Numbered from the stretch's first letter, positions 44,348-54,215 are shown. The stretch: DNA of 64,000 bases from Albibacterium sp035514885 (GCF_035514885.1 NZ_DATJCH010000012.1:620001-684000); one strand, 5' to 3'. Numbers and translations: made by a program. Notes: a model not told the origin generated them from the letters alone.

Positions 44348-45535
44348 TTACATCTTAGAATCTAAATATTTACCGGTTTCTTTATGTCCGAAACCAGGGA
44401 TCATGTAATAAAACAAATCAATAATATCCTTCTTGGTCCAAGACCTGTTTGCTTTCAACTCATTAATCTTTTCGGTGAATAAGTTTAACTTATCGTCCTC
44501 AAGTTTAAATTCATTTTTAATGATACCCAAGTTTTCAAACCGATCCATATCTAGGACTTCCTGATCTGTAAAGAACTCTTCGAAGTCCTTTTCTCCTGTT
44601 GTATCACTTGCTGTAAATAAACAAGGCCATTTTCCCTGTTGCGGTAAGGTAGCCATTAAAGACCGGGCCTCTTCTTCATCAGTGCACAGGTAAGGTTCGT
44701 AACCAAGGTTTTTGAGGTACTTAATTGCGATATCAGCAAAGGTGATTAAGTGAAGGTTTTCATTTAATTTAGGGAAAAACACATCTCTGTTTTCGCCTAA
44801 TATACAAGACATTAAGCAAAGCTCGCCCGACTCTTTGGGTACAACGAAATAGCGTTTAATATCATTGGGTGCAACGAGGGGCTGGCGTTTTTGAATACGC
44901 TGATTAAAGCCATGGAGCAAAGATCCGTCTGAGAAGGCAACATTGGCAAAGCGGGCGGTAGATATGGTAATATCTTTGCTTCGCCGCATCAGAAACATCT
45001 CCATGATTCTTTTGGAAGCCCCCATCATATTTACGGGGTTTGCAGCTTTATCAGTAGAAACACAGAAGTATTTCTTTACGCCTTTATCTATTGACTGCTG
45101 TATGGTTTTATCGGTATTGAAGATATTTACCTCTATCATGCGCATTAAGGTAAAGGGATCTTTTTCGCTTCTTACATGTTTAAGTGCAGAAAGATTAAGG
45201 ACATAATCGTATCGGCCATCGGCCTCTATAAAAGCATCGTATTCAACCGATCCTATATCGAGGGCGAAAGTTTGAAAATCACCATCAATATATCCAAAAG
45301 AACTTCGGATATCTCGTACCAGCTCAACCATGTTGTTTTCGCTGATATCAACTACGTGAAGCTTTTTGGGTTTTCTTTTAAATATTTCTTTGGTTACAGC
45401 CTGTCCGATTGAGCCTGCTCCACCAATGACCAGAAAACGCGAATTTGATATTTTATTCTTTAAATCATCTTCATGTTCTTTAATATCATGTTGAAAGAGC
45501 TCTTTGTCTCTCCCGATCAGATTCAGGATATTCAT
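44348..45535 (-). CDS. legB: LegB-type nucleotide-sugar 4,6-dehydratase
   Basis: First committed step of the Leg-type branch, a retaining 4,6-dehydratase. The 395-residue soluble SDR has GGAGSIG (38-44). In VSTDKAANPVNMMGASK, the D162-K163 pair is kept and the catalytic Tyr position is Met (M171), with K175 following. Replacement of Tyr by Met is characteristic of the LegB/PglF/WbpM group and differs from PseB in this window (Y141). The C-terminal extension of about 60 residues is also usual for LegB. In Campylobacter the substrate is GDP-GlcNAc, and PtmE here suggests the same. Confidence 0.9.
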   Translation of the reverse strand: MNILNLIGRDKELFQHDIKEHEDDLKNKISNSRFLVIGGAGSIGQAVTKEIFKRKPKKLHVVDISENNMVELVRDIRSSFGYIDGDFQTFALDIGSVEYDAFIEADGRYDYVLNLSALKHVRSEKDPFTLMRMIEVNIFNTDKTIQQSIDKGVKKYFCVSTDKAANPVNMMGASKRIMEMFLMRRSKDITISTARFANVAFSDGSLLHGFNQRIQKRQPLVAPNDIKRYFVVPKESGELCLMSCILGENRDVFFPKLNENLHLITFADIAIKYLKNLGYEPYLCTDEEEARSLMATLPQQGKWPCLFTASDTTGEKDFEEFFTDQEVLDMDRFENLGIIKNEFKLEDDKLNLFTEKINELKANRSWTKKDIIDLFYYMIPGFGHKETGKYLDSKM

Positions 45536-45545
45536 TGTTTTATAA

Positions 45546-46937
45546 TTATTTTCCTATTGCAGTATATTTAAAACCGATTGCTGATAATTGATCTGCATTT
45601 AAAATGCTTCTTCCATCAAATACAAAAGCCGGTTTAATGACAGAGTCGTAAATTTTTTTCCAATCGTAGGTTTTAAACTCATCCCATTCAGTTAACACAG
45701 CAATAGCATGGGCAGATTTACAGGCTTCGTATGGATCGTTAACTACTTTAACATACTTTCTGTTTTCCTCCGGAGAGCGTGAATTCAAATAATCTAAGTC
45801 GGCATAGATTTGTTCTGCTGTAACTTTCGGGTCATATACCGTAATTTCTGCTTGCTCATGCAATAAAGAATCGGCTACATAAATAGCAGCAGACTCACGC
45901 GTATCGTTGGTATCTTTTTTAAATGCCCAACCTAAAAACGCTATTTTCTTACCGGAAACCGTATTGTATAAAGTACTTACAATATTATCAGCAAATCGGC
46001 TTTTTTGATGGTCGTTCATAATGATAACCTGTTCCCAATAATCAGCTACTTCATTTAAATCGTAGGTTTTTGCAATGTAAACCAGGTTTAAAATGTCTTT
46101 CTGAAAGCATGAACCTCCAAAACCAACAGAAGCTTTCAAGAATTTAGGGCCGATACGGCTATCCATTCCTATCGCCCTTGAGACTTCATCAACATCGGCA
46201 CCGGTTACTTCACAAAGCTCGGAAATGGCATTGATGGAAGAAACACGCTGTGCCAGGAAAGCATTGGCAGTAAGTTTGGACAATTCTGATGACCAGACAT
46301 TGGTTGTCAATATTCTTTCTAAGGGTACCCAACGTGCATAAACATCAACCAAAGCCTGAATGGCTTCTTTTCCTTCCTCGCTTTGTTCACCACCGATTAA
46401 AACGCGGTCCGGACTTAATAGATCCTGAACGGCGGTTCCTTCTGCTAAAAACTCAGGATTAGACAAGATTTGGAATTTCACCCCATTGCCTGTATGATCC
46501 AGGATTGCTTTTAAGGCTTGTGCCGTGCGAACAGGCAAGGTTGATTTCTCTACTACAATTTTATCGGAAGTGGCTACACGGGCAATTTGGCGGGCACATA
46601 ATTCAATATACTTTAAATCGGCTGCCATCCCGCGGCCTTTACCATAGGTTTTGGTAGGAGTATTAACCGAGATAAAGATCATATCTGCTTCATCAATGGC
46701 TTTATCTACATCGGTACTGAAAAAGAGATTTTTGTTTCTTGCATTTTCTACGAGCTGAGACAGGCCGGGCTCATAGATAGGAATATTATTAACATCAGAG
46801 TCATTCCAGGCATCGATACGTGCTTGATTTAAATCTACAACGGTTACCTTAACATCCGGATTTTTGTTTGCAATTACAGTCATGGTTGGGCCGCCAACAT
46901 AGCCGGCGCCAATACAACATATATTCTTTATGGTCAT
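45546..46937 (-). CDS. ugd: UDP-glucose 6-dehydrogenase
   Basis: Oxidises UDP-glucose to UDP-glucuronate with two NAD. The 463-residue protein has GAGYVGGP (10-17), SVNTPTKTYGKGRGMAADLKY-like NAD/substrate loops (cited at ~90-110), SNPEFLAEGTAVQDL and the catalytic cysteine C277 in FGGSCFQKDILNLVY. This is the larger, eukaryote-like UGDH form (human Cys is residue 276) that Bacteroidota often carry. It lies between the large Wza-like gene and legB and should supply glucuronic acid to the polymer. Confidence 0.93.
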   Translation of the reverse strand: MTIKNICCIGAGYVGGPTMTVIANKNPDVKVTVVDLNQARIDAWNDSDVNNIPIYEPGLSQLVENARNKNLFFSTDVDKAIDEADMIFISVNTPTKTYGKGRGMAADLKYIELCARQIARVATSDKIVVEKSTLPVRTAQALKAILDHTGNGVKFQILSNPEFLAEGTAVQDLLSPDRVLIGGEQSEEGKEAIQALVDVYARWVPLERILTTNVWSSELSKLTANAFLAQRVSSINAISELCEVTGADVDEVSRAIGMDSRIGPKFLKASVGFGGSCFQKDILNLVYIAKTYDLNEVADYWEQVIIMNDHQKSRFADNIVSTLYNTVSGKKIAFLGWAFKKDTNDTRESAAIYVADSLLHEQAEITVYDPKVTAEQIYADLDYLNSRSPEENRKYVKVVNDPYEACKSAHAIAVLTEWDEFKTYDWKKIYDSVIKPAFVFDGRSILNADQLSAIGFKYTAIGK

Positions 46938-46955
46938 TTTATTTGGTGATATTAT

Positions 46956-49451
46956 TTATTTGCTGCTGTTTATAATTGAGAAAATAACGGCGGCCATGGA
47001 TGCTATGGTTGAACCAATTCCTACCCACGCCTGCGGACTGATTGATTGTCTTTCCCGGTATTCCTTCTTTGGTACAAAAACCTCTGCACCGGGCTCTATT
47101 TGAGGATAGCTACGAATTCCAAGAAAATTCTTGGTACTCTTAACTGACCCATTTGCATATACCACATAAGAACGTTTCTTTAAGGCTTGCTCTGTAAATC
47201 CACCTGCTTGTGAAATATAATATTTTAGGCCCCTACCATCTACATAAACAGCTGTTACCGGAGATAATACTTCTCCCCCGATTTTAACAGTCTGTAATTC
47301 CTTCGGTATAAAGATCACATCTCCATCTCGTAATAACAGGTTTTGCCTATCTTCCGGATTTTTAAGGATTCTTTCAAAGTTGATACCTACGTAATCATTA
47401 TTTATTTTCTGCTGAAGCTCTACTTGAGATACATTTTCATTCTGATCTTGTAAAGCTGTGATGGTTTCAAGGGTTTGTTGATTATCCTCTTTTTCCATTT
47501 CAAGGGCTATCTGATCATCCCGGGTTGCTGCGGCTTGCAAAGCTACGGTGCCCGTTCTTTTAAGTGATGCGCCAGGAATATAAGCAAAAGGTGTAAAACC
47601 ACCTGCCCTTCTTATAATATCTGTAATACGTTCGTCTTTATTGCTAATGGCATAATTTCCGGGATAAAGAACCTCGCCTTCGATGCGGACAGTCTTCTGT
47701 GTTTCATAACCGGGTGCCGTTCTCACGAAGACCATATCAAATGGTTGAAGAACAAAATCGGCATCTTTACCGGAGAAATTTTTATTTAAATCCACTTGAA
47801 ATATCTCTGCCAGATTACCATCTTTTGATTCAACATCCACATCAGCCATTCTTCTGGATACTTCTATACGTAAAGGAGTAGCACTTTCCTTAAACCCTCC
47901 TGCTTCCAGAATCAAATCCTTGATGGTTCTGCCTTCGGCAAATGCATAGGTACCGGGATTACGTACTTCCCCATCGATCTTTAGAGAATAAGCATCTTTA
48001 AGATCGAAAATAGAAGAAATGAAAACCCGATCATCCTTTTTCAACTCAATATCCGGATCGGTTCCAGCTAAGATATTAGCAACATTAAACGTTACTTGCT
48101 CTGTTTGCAGATCGGGTTTTAATCTGGTAATATACCCAAGATTCAGAAAAGCATCTTCTTTCACTCCATCCGCCTTTTTAATTAACATAGAGAGTGTTAA
48201 ACCCGGGCTTAGTTCATAATTTCCCGGACGGAAAACAGCACCACTGATGCTTACTCTATTTTCAAAGCGTTCTAATATTCTAGTGATGGTAAAGGTATCG
48301 CCGCTTTGAGGCTCATATTGACTAAACTGACTGGAAAGTAAGTCTTCAATGCGTCTTTCTTTATCGGTGTTTTTTAATACCTGAATACGATCCTGGTAGG
48401 CATATTCTGTAAAACCACCTGCATATTTTAACAGGTCATTGAAGGTTTCTCCATCCTTTAATTCGAAGAGAGCAGGTCGCTTAACCTGTCCTATCATTTC
48501 AACTCTTTTAGAATAAGGAGGTACAAAAATGACATCCTGATCCTGAAGGGTAATGTTATTTGTCAGGCTGCCATCAACTAAGAAATCATATACATCAAGA
48601 GTTGATACTACCTGTCCGTTACGAATGATACGAATATCACGCATGGTTCCATTTAAGGTCGGTCCTCCTGAAGCATAAAGTGCATTGAAAGCGGATGCTA
48701 CCGATGGTAAGGTATACGTACCCGGTTTAACGACTTCACCGGTAAGAATTACTTTAATGCTCCGAATATTACTGATTGTGATATTCACATTGGTAGTACC
48801 GTCGCTAATTCCTGAATAGATACCTGATAAGCTGTTTCTTATTCTTGTACTGGCATTTTCTATGGTAGAACCCGCAACAGAAACGATTCCTACATTAGGA
48901 ATATTGATATTTCCTTCCGGGCTTACGGTCAACTTATAGCTTGCTTCTGAATAACCATAAATCTCAACCATTATTTCATCTCCCGTACCAATTACATAGT
49001 TTTTTGGGGTGGCTAAATTAAGGTTGGGTTCAAATTGAGGATTAGCATTTTGGAAAAGAGAGGCGCCAAAAACCTTCGAGCGTAATTCATCCAATGCTTT
49101 ATCTACCTCGGTTCTCACATCTTGATTTGTCATCTGTGTTCCTAAGGTAGTATCTTGTCGGTTAGCTGTCTGAGTAGTTGGTTTGCCTGGTGCTGGAGAG
49201 GTTTTTAACTTATCTGCTCGTAAGCGAAGTTTTGAGATTTCACTGGACGACATTCCCCTAGCGGCAGCCACTTGTTCTAATTGTGCATCGGAGAGACCAG
49301 ATGCTTCTACCTGGTTTACAAAATTCCGAACCTGTGCATCGGAGAGTTCATCTACACGGATATTAGACATATCCTGAGCGTAGGAATTTTGTATGCCTGA
49401 AGCTATGAAAATAAACAATAATAGACTTAGTAATCGAAGTATTTTCCGCAT
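46956..49451 (-). CDS. Large multi-SLBB Wza-like polysaccharide export protein
   Basis: An 831-residue exported protein. A Sec signal peptide (cleavage near NSYAQ) is followed by a helical lead with two SDAQ repeats, then the polysaccharide-export domain (YVIGTGDEIMVEIYGYSE, SPEGNINIPNVGIVSVAG). At least five SLBB-type domains follow, marked by [IV]xGEVxxPGTY-like starts (ILTGEVVKPGTYTLP, MIGQVKRPALFEL, ISGAVFRPGNYEL, KIDGEVRNPGTYAF, RIEGEVLYPGNYAI, KIGGEVLSPVTAVY). A hydrophobic C-terminal helix ends it. It probably forms the periplasm/outer-membrane conduit for the Leg-block polymer. It has no lipobox, unlike the short Wza at 17039. Confidence 0.9.
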   Translation of the reverse strand: MRKILRLLSLLLFIFIASGIQNSYAQDMSNIRVDELSDAQVRNFVNQVEASGLSDAQLEQVAAARGMSSSEISKLRLRADKLKTSPAPGKPTTQTANRQDTTLGTQMTNQDVRTEVDKALDELRSKVFGASLFQNANPQFEPNLNLATPKNYVIGTGDEIMVEIYGYSEASYKLTVSPEGNINIPNVGIVSVAGSTIENASTRIRNSLSGIYSGISDGTTNVNITISNIRSIKVILTGEVVKPGTYTLPSVASAFNALYASGGPTLNGTMRDIRIIRNGQVVSTLDVYDFLVDGSLTNNITLQDQDVIFVPPYSKRVEMIGQVKRPALFELKDGETFNDLLKYAGGFTEYAYQDRIQVLKNTDKERRIEDLLSSQFSQYEPQSGDTFTITRILERFENRVSISGAVFRPGNYELSPGLTLSMLIKKADGVKEDAFLNLGYITRLKPDLQTEQVTFNVANILAGTDPDIELKKDDRVFISSIFDLKDAYSLKIDGEVRNPGTYAFAEGRTIKDLILEAGGFKESATPLRIEVSRRMADVDVESKDGNLAEIFQVDLNKNFSGKDADFVLQPFDMVFVRTAPGYETQKTVRIEGEVLYPGNYAISNKDERITDIIRRAGGFTPFAYIPGASLKRTGTVALQAAATRDDQIALEMEKEDNQQTLETITALQDQNENVSQVELQQKINNDYVGINFERILKNPEDRQNLLLRDGDVIFIPKELQTVKIGGEVLSPVTAVYVDGRGLKYYISQAGGFTEQALKKRSYVVYANGSVKSTKNFLGIRSYPQIEPGAEVFVPKKEYRERQSISPQAWVGIGSTIASMAAVIFSIINSSK

Positions 49452-49547
49452 ATAAAGAAATCTTAATTTAGTAAACTCAATTATTTAAATAATATAACTG
49501 AATTTATATTAATAAAGTGTGTAACGAGAGCAAAGAAACGTTTTTTT

Positions 49548-49575
49548 TTTGTATTATCATATAACAACATACAAA
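49548..49575. promoter_or_regulatory. Inverted repeat upstream of the large Wza-like gene
   Basis: TTTGTAT (49548-49554) and ATACAAA (49569-49575) are perfect inverted arms 14 bp apart in the 154-bp gap before the gene starting at 49451. A run of ten T (49541-49550) overlaps the left arm. No full TAnnTTTG promoter was found on the minus strand in this gap. The symmetry may mark a regulator site, but AT-rich DNA yields such repeats by chance. Confidence 0.3.
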
Positions 49576-49605
49576 GGAAAGCGTGCAATTTGCTTTAATT
49601 TTCAT

Positions 49606-50544
49606 TTATTTTTGCATTAATTTTGGCTTTAGGAAGACATATATAATAACCAAAAAGAGTGGTGCTAAAAGAAAGGTAAGTATTGGATCAAGCCTTGATT
49701 GTATAACAAAAATACAAATCAGGATTTGGATGGTGGCATAGATCAAGGTGACTACACGATGGGGTAATTTCTGATCATTTGCCAGGATTTGATAAAAATG
49801 AAGACGGTGAGCTTCGAAGATATTTTCTCTCAACATTAATCTATGAATGATTGTTAAAACGGTATCGACCCCATAAACCGTTAAAAATAAAATATAGAGC
49901 CAGTTGTTGCTTTTCAATATAAGATCTAAAAGAAGGAAAACAATCCAACAGGCAAGGCTGATACTTCCTACATCACCCGCGAAAACCAAGGCCTTTTTTC
50001 GGAAATTAAAATATAAGAAAACAACACAGGCTAGCATTGGAAACCAGATGAGGTCAGCTTCTACAAAGGGAAATTCATAGGTATTTACATACTGAAGAGC
50101 ACCAAGGATAACCAGACTATATAAACCCGTAATACCATTTATGCCATCCATAAAATTATACGCATTGATAATACCCACTACTAAAATATACAAGGCAATA
50201 ATCGCCCATATCAGAAGATCGGTAAATACTTGGTCGTAAACAAAGATTAAGGTTACGGCTAGTAGATGAAAGAAGAAGCGCAACAAGCTGGAGATATTCA
50301 TATTATCATCCAGAAAGCTAATGATACCAATGATCAGAACTGCAGATACAGGGAGCCAGAAGCCAGGGTGATAAAAACCTGCAAAAAGAATAGCTAAAAC
50401 AAACACAATACCCCCACCGCGAATGGTCACTGTAGTATGAGAACTACGACTATTGGGCTGATCAAAGATCAAATACTTATTTGCCAATTTCATGTAGAGA
50501 AACATGCATGCAAAAAGTAATATTAAGATGAAAATATAGATCAT
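49606..50544 (-). CDS. WecA/WbpL-like undecaprenyl-phosphate HexNAc-1-P transferase (MraY family, GT4 membrane type)
   Basis: Second initiating enzyme of the window: transfers a HexNAc-1-phosphate (GlcNAc, QuiNAc or FucNAc type) to undecaprenyl phosphate. The 312-residue protein has about ten helices, the catalytic LDDNMNISS, the NAYNFMDGINGITGL motif and the C-terminal HRLHFYQ motif. The last is typical of WbpL/WecA-type enzymes rather than MraY. It ends the right-hand operon, and the SDR directly upstream (4 nt) resembles the WbpV partner of WbpL. This supports a QuiNAc- or FucNAc-like first sugar. Confidence 0.9.
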   Translation of the reverse strand: MIYIFILILLFACMFLYMKLANKYLIFDQPNSRSSHTTVTIRGGGIVFVLAILFAGFYHPGFWLPVSAVLIIGIISFLDDNMNISSLLRFFFHLLAVTLIFVYDQVFTDLLIWAIIALYILVVGIINAYNFMDGINGITGLYSLVILGALQYVNTYEFPFVEADLIWFPMLACVVFLYFNFRKKALVFAGDVGSISLACWIVFLLLDLILKSNNWLYILFLTVYGVDTVLTIIHRLMLRENIFEAHRLHFYQILANDQKLPHRVVTLIYATIQILICIFVIQSRLDPILTFLLAPLFLVIIYVFLKPKLMQK

Positions 50545-50548
50545 TACA

Positions 50549-51454
50549 TTAAGAATTTGAAAAGCTTTTAATGGTGATGGTTAATCCTTCACGTACGTTT
50601 ACAGGAAGTGCTATTATGGCTAATGCTGCTTTGATCTTTTCATTGCTTACCTCATAGCTTTCTGTAAGCTTCTTTAGTCGCTCAGAATTTAATGGTAAAT
50701 GAATTTTATCACCGACCTTGGCTAATTTTGTAATCAGATCGGAAGATAAAGTCCATATTTTGGCTTTTGTTTTTGAAGCCTCAGCAATTATTCGGATTAC
50801 TTCTATTGTAGACAATGCTTCATCGTCTGCTAAATTATATACTCCACCAGGAATGGACTGATTGGTTAGGATGCGATTCAGGATAAACAAGAGGTTTTCA
50901 ATGGATAGAAAGGAGCGTCTATTGTGAAATGCACCCAAGGGATAGGGAATTCCAAATTTTACTACTTTATACAAAAGATTAAGGTTTCCTTTATTACCCG
51001 GACCATGAATCATGCAGGGCCGTAAAATAAATAGGCGTTTCCCTTCCGGAAGTTCTTTGCTTAATAAATACTCTTCTGCTTTTAATTTTGATTGTCCGTA
51101 AGCTGTTTTTGGCTGAGGATTACTTTCTTCAGTTAATTTCCCTTCTACCGTATCTGCAACAGCTTTCACGCTGCTGAAGTAAATGAAATCCTGGATGTTG
51201 CTATCCAAAAAGCGATCAAATAGTTCTTTTGTAAGACCGTAATTGATATCGAAATACTCTTGAGGCTTACTTGTATTCCCAGTGTCGTGTGCTTTACCAG
51301 CAAGGTGTATAACTGCGTCTGCTGAAGGCAGGTTACCAGCTAAGGGTTCGCGTAAGTTTAGGGGTTGAATGGTACCTAAAGTAGTCTCTTGAAAATATTG
51401 AATAAGATTTTGACCTACAAAGCCGGTGGAACCACTGAGAAGAATATGCTTCAT
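50549..51454 (-). CDS. NAD-dependent SDR, WbpV/WreQ-like 4-keto-sugar reductase or epimerase
   Basis: A 301-residue extended SDR with SGSTGFVGQNLI at the N-terminus, SSVKAVADTVEGKLTEES, and Y-x3-K in YGQSKLKAEEYL. PQPKTAYGQSKLKAEEYL and LFILRPCMIHGPGNKGNL are typical of the group that lies beside WbpL-like transferases and reduces UDP-4-keto-QuiNAc or epimerises HexNAc sugars. It overlaps the GT4 gene by 4 nt and precedes the initiating transferase by 4 nt. Reductase function is inferred from this context. Confidence 0.82.
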   Translation of the reverse strand: MKHILLSGSTGFVGQNLIQYFQETTLGTIQPLNLREPLAGNLPSADAVIHLAGKAHDTGNTSKPQEYFDINYGLTKELFDRFLDSNIQDFIYFSSVKAVADTVEGKLTEESNPQPKTAYGQSKLKAEEYLLSKELPEGKRLFILRPCMIHGPGNKGNLNLLYKVVKFGIPYPLGAFHNRRSFLSIENLLFILNRILTNQSIPGGVYNLADDEALSTIEVIRIIAEASKTKAKIWTLSSDLITKLAKVGDKIHLPLNSERLKKLTESYEVSNEKIKAALAIIALPVNVREGLTITIKSFSNS

Positions 51455-52617
51455 AAGTATTGACGGATAGATTTAGCCATTTCCTGGTTGATATTCTCTC
51501 TTTTAAATTTACGAATAAATTCAGTTCTCTCTTCGTTATGATATGTATAATTATTTAATTGCGATACCATATCATCAACATCTCCGGGAAGGAAGAGAAT
51601 GACATTCGAGAGATTTTCCTTTATAAAATTATTTGCAAAGCCAGCAACGCCTGCAATAACAGGTTTATCATACGCTCCTAATTCAAACACTTTAGAAGGA
51701 AGCACTTTTTTAAAGGCATCATAATCATTGAGGTGAATGAATAAGAAATCTGAGTTTTTATAGATTTCTAATAGCTCATTTCTTTTAACAGGTTTCTTTA
51801 TTTCTACATTACTTACTTTTAATGCAGCTAGCTCATCTAATAGAGCCTGTTTGGCTCCTCCATCTCCTATTATTAAGAATTGATACTTCTCACCTAATTT
51901 CTTAGCAGCCAATGGAACGATTTTACTTAGGCCCTGGCCCTCGCCGATATTGCCTGCATAGGTAATGGTTTTAACCGGACTTAATGATTTATCTGAGGGT
52001 GGCAGATTTAAAAACACATCATCAATGCCATTGGGATACGCGGAATAGTTTGGCTTCTTAAACTTCGCAAAGTACCCTTTAAAACCTCCGGATATTAAAT
52101 TGATATGTGTTGCATAGTTAAATACTTTCTGTTCAATACCATTTAGTACTGGTAATACTCCACCCTTTAAAAAAGGATTTTTCAATACATCTTTTAGCGT
52201 GTCAGTAAAGATATCTCGTATATCCAGGTATAATTTAACCTTTAATTTCCGGGCAATGGAGTATCCTAAATACGCTGTAAATAAACGAGAGGAAGAAGCC
52301 ACCACCAAATCATATTTCTTTCCTTTAATTAATCTCTTAGTTTCTTTAAAATAGGTTCTAAAGGATAGGACCTGATCTTTCATTCCGCTTTGATGCTTTG
52401 GAATGGCGATGCGATAAATAGTATAATTGCCTCTGTTTTCAAGTTCCGGAGCATCTGCTTCAAAGGTACTATAGCGGTTGGGTAAAGTAGTAACTACATC
52501 AATTTCTGCTTCTCCATCTACCTGTTTGGCTAATTCTTTAACAAGTGGTGAATTGCGAAAAGAGCCGGCGCATAAATCAGGTTCAAAATAAAAAGTAAGG
52601 TATAATATCTTCTTCAA
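51451..52617 (-). CDS. GT4-family glycosyltransferase (WbuB-like)
   Basis: A 388-residue GT-B enzyme. The first domain opens with YLTFYFEPDLCAGSFRNSPL and contains YLDIRDIFTDTLKDVL; the second has TITYAGNIGEGQGL and the C-terminal FIHLNDYDAFKKVLPSKVFELGAYDKPVIA, which holds the conserved Glu of the donor loop. The pattern fits WbuB-type transferases that add the second sugar to a FucNAc/QuiNAc-primed lipid. Start is TTG at 52617 (no ATG nearby in frame). It overlaps the SDR gene by 4 nt. Confidence 0.85.
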   Translation of the reverse strand: MKKILYLTFYFEPDLCAGSFRNSPLVKELAKQVDGEAEIDVVTTLPNRYSTFEADAPELENRGNYTIYRIAIPKHQSGMKDQVLSFRTYFKETKRLIKGKKYDLVVASSSRLFTAYLGYSIARKLKVKLYLDIRDIFTDTLKDVLKNPFLKGGVLPVLNGIEQKVFNYATHINLISGGFKGYFAKFKKPNYSAYPNGIDDVFLNLPPSDKSLSPVKTITYAGNIGEGQGLSKIVPLAAKKLGEKYQFLIIGDGGAKQALLDELAALKVSNVEIKKPVKRNELLEIYKNSDFLFIHLNDYDAFKKVLPSKVFELGAYDKPVIAGVAGFANNFIKENLSNVILFLPGDVDDMVSQLNNYTYHNEERTEFIRKFKRENINQEMAKSIRQYL

Positions 52618-52628
52618 ATCACTAATCT

Positions 52629-54215
52629 TTAATCTACAAATGTAATCGTAGTTTCTAGAACTTCCTCAAAGACAACCACAATTTTCTTTGCTTGCCGGTA
52701 GTTATTATACCCGTTTGCCATATTATAGTTTTGTAAATCTATCGAAAGTGCACCTTCAAAACGAATGAAAGCTTTATCTAATATGATTAACGTTGGTTCA
52801 TTATTACTTTCTTCTATCTCAATGTTAGGATGGAAGTGTAAATGAAATTCTTTTACTTTAGCCTTATCGCCCACCGCTTCATCAACGATAACGAGCTGTT
52901 TATCTTTAAACTCAAAGCTTCGTTTATGGTTAATTCCAAACTTATTATAGCCGTTATGTTCAGCAGAGAACCGATCACTTCCATCCTGGCTAATCTGAAC
53001 TATAGCACGTTGGGCCACACGAAAACCACTCCATACTTGCGATTGATTTGTATTGTTGACAACGACTGTATTATGAGAGGAAGTAGACCGTTCCCTTGAT
53101 CGTATCTTCCCTATTTCATAAGTGGAAGTTCCTGCTTCAACAAAGAGGGGTTGATTTTTGTAGAACAAAATGAATGATAGGGCATCTGCATGAGCATGTC
53201 CGGGTTGATAGGAAGGCCCCACTTGGCCAGCATCTACTTTACATTCGTAATTTCCTCTGTTGAAGCTACGATAGCCTGCTTCTCCTAAAGGTAAATCGAT
53301 CTTGGCAAGATCTAGTTCGTCAGCATAATTTAACAGCCAATTTGTAGAATAGGCGATTCCCTCAGCACTGTCGTTAAAATGAGGGATCTCTCCACTCTTA
53401 AAACTTATTTTTTCAAGCCAAGCACGCATTTTCTCAGCTTTATGTATTAAGAAATTGTAGAAAGAGTCTTCCTTTTCCTTCCAGCCAGAATACCAGTCAA
53501 TGAGTTCTAGAAGTCGAAAAAATATAATTTGGTGATACATTGGGCTTAATTCAAAATGAGCACCGTCTGAAAGTATCTGTTCGTTTAGTTCTGTTTCTAG
53601 TATTTCTCGTCCCTGTGACAGCCATGTTTTATTTGAGAAAAACGCACCTCCCATAATCAAAGCAAAACCATTCTCCATTAAGTGGTTTCCTAATATGTGA
53701 TATTCTGGTCTTTTAGACAGGAAATCTAATTCAGCATAAATAAATGAATATAAAGCTTCTTCATTCAAATGATTGTGAGAAATAAAACGGATACTGTTGA
53801 TAATTCGCAAAGAGGCTGGATAGGGCTCCAATGGCAATATCCCTTGGTCTAATTTCTGATAAAGGGATAGGATTAGTTCCTTTTTTGTATTAACCGATAA
53901 GTTCTCTTGCAATAAATAGTTTGCATATTGAAGATTATAATTCCACAACTTGCCATTCTCTTCATAATTCCAATCTATCCCGGATGTAAATTTAACTTTG
54001 AGATTCAAAAATTCAAATTCATTTTCAGCTAAACAAGAAATCAGTACGGGAGGTAGTTTCTTGAAAGATAAATAACACAGCTCACTTTCTGAATATGCTT
54101 TATTATAATCTGTTAATGTACCTGCTTTCCTCAATCTATACTTTAATTGATAAAATATTTGAATGGGCTTCAGGTATTTTACGGTATTGAATAGTAGTTT
54201 AATTTTTTCGATCAT
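52629..54215 (-). CDS. Heparinase II/III-like protein
   Basis: A 528-residue protein with an N-terminal (alpha/alpha) toroid (about 90-310) and a C-terminal beta-sandwich (about 330-528). The lyase-type signature YQPGHAHADALSF, the TSSHNTVVVNNTNQSQVW segment and DEAVGDKAKVKEFHLHFHP are recognisable. In polysaccharide loci such proteins lie beside the two-domain oxidoreductase and WecB, as here. Their role is unclear: lyase or epimerase-like action on the uronic-acid polymer. No signal peptide is evident, so a cytoplasmic place is possible. It overlaps wecB copy 2 by 4 nt. Confidence 0.85.
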   Translation of the reverse strand: MIEKIKLLFNTVKYLKPIQIFYQLKYRLRKAGTLTDYNKAYSESELCYLSFKKLPPVLISCLAENEFEFLNLKVKFTSGIDWNYEENGKLWNYNLQYANYLLQENLSVNTKKELILSLYQKLDQGILPLEPYPASLRIINSIRFISHNHLNEEALYSFIYAELDFLSKRPEYHILGNHLMENGFALIMGGAFFSNKTWLSQGREILETELNEQILSDGAHFELSPMYHQIIFFRLLELIDWYSGWKEKEDSFYNFLIHKAEKMRAWLEKISFKSGEIPHFNDSAEGIAYSTNWLLNYADELDLAKIDLPLGEAGYRSFNRGNYECKVDAGQVGPSYQPGHAHADALSFILFYKNQPLFVEAGTSTYEIGKIRSRERSTSSHNTVVVNNTNQSQVWSGFRVAQRAIVQISQDGSDRFSAEHNGYNKFGINHKRSFEFKDKQLVIVDEAVGDKAKVKEFHLHFHPNIEIEESNNEPTLIILDKAFIRFEGALSIDLQNYNMANGYNNYRQAKKIVVVFEEVLETTITFVD

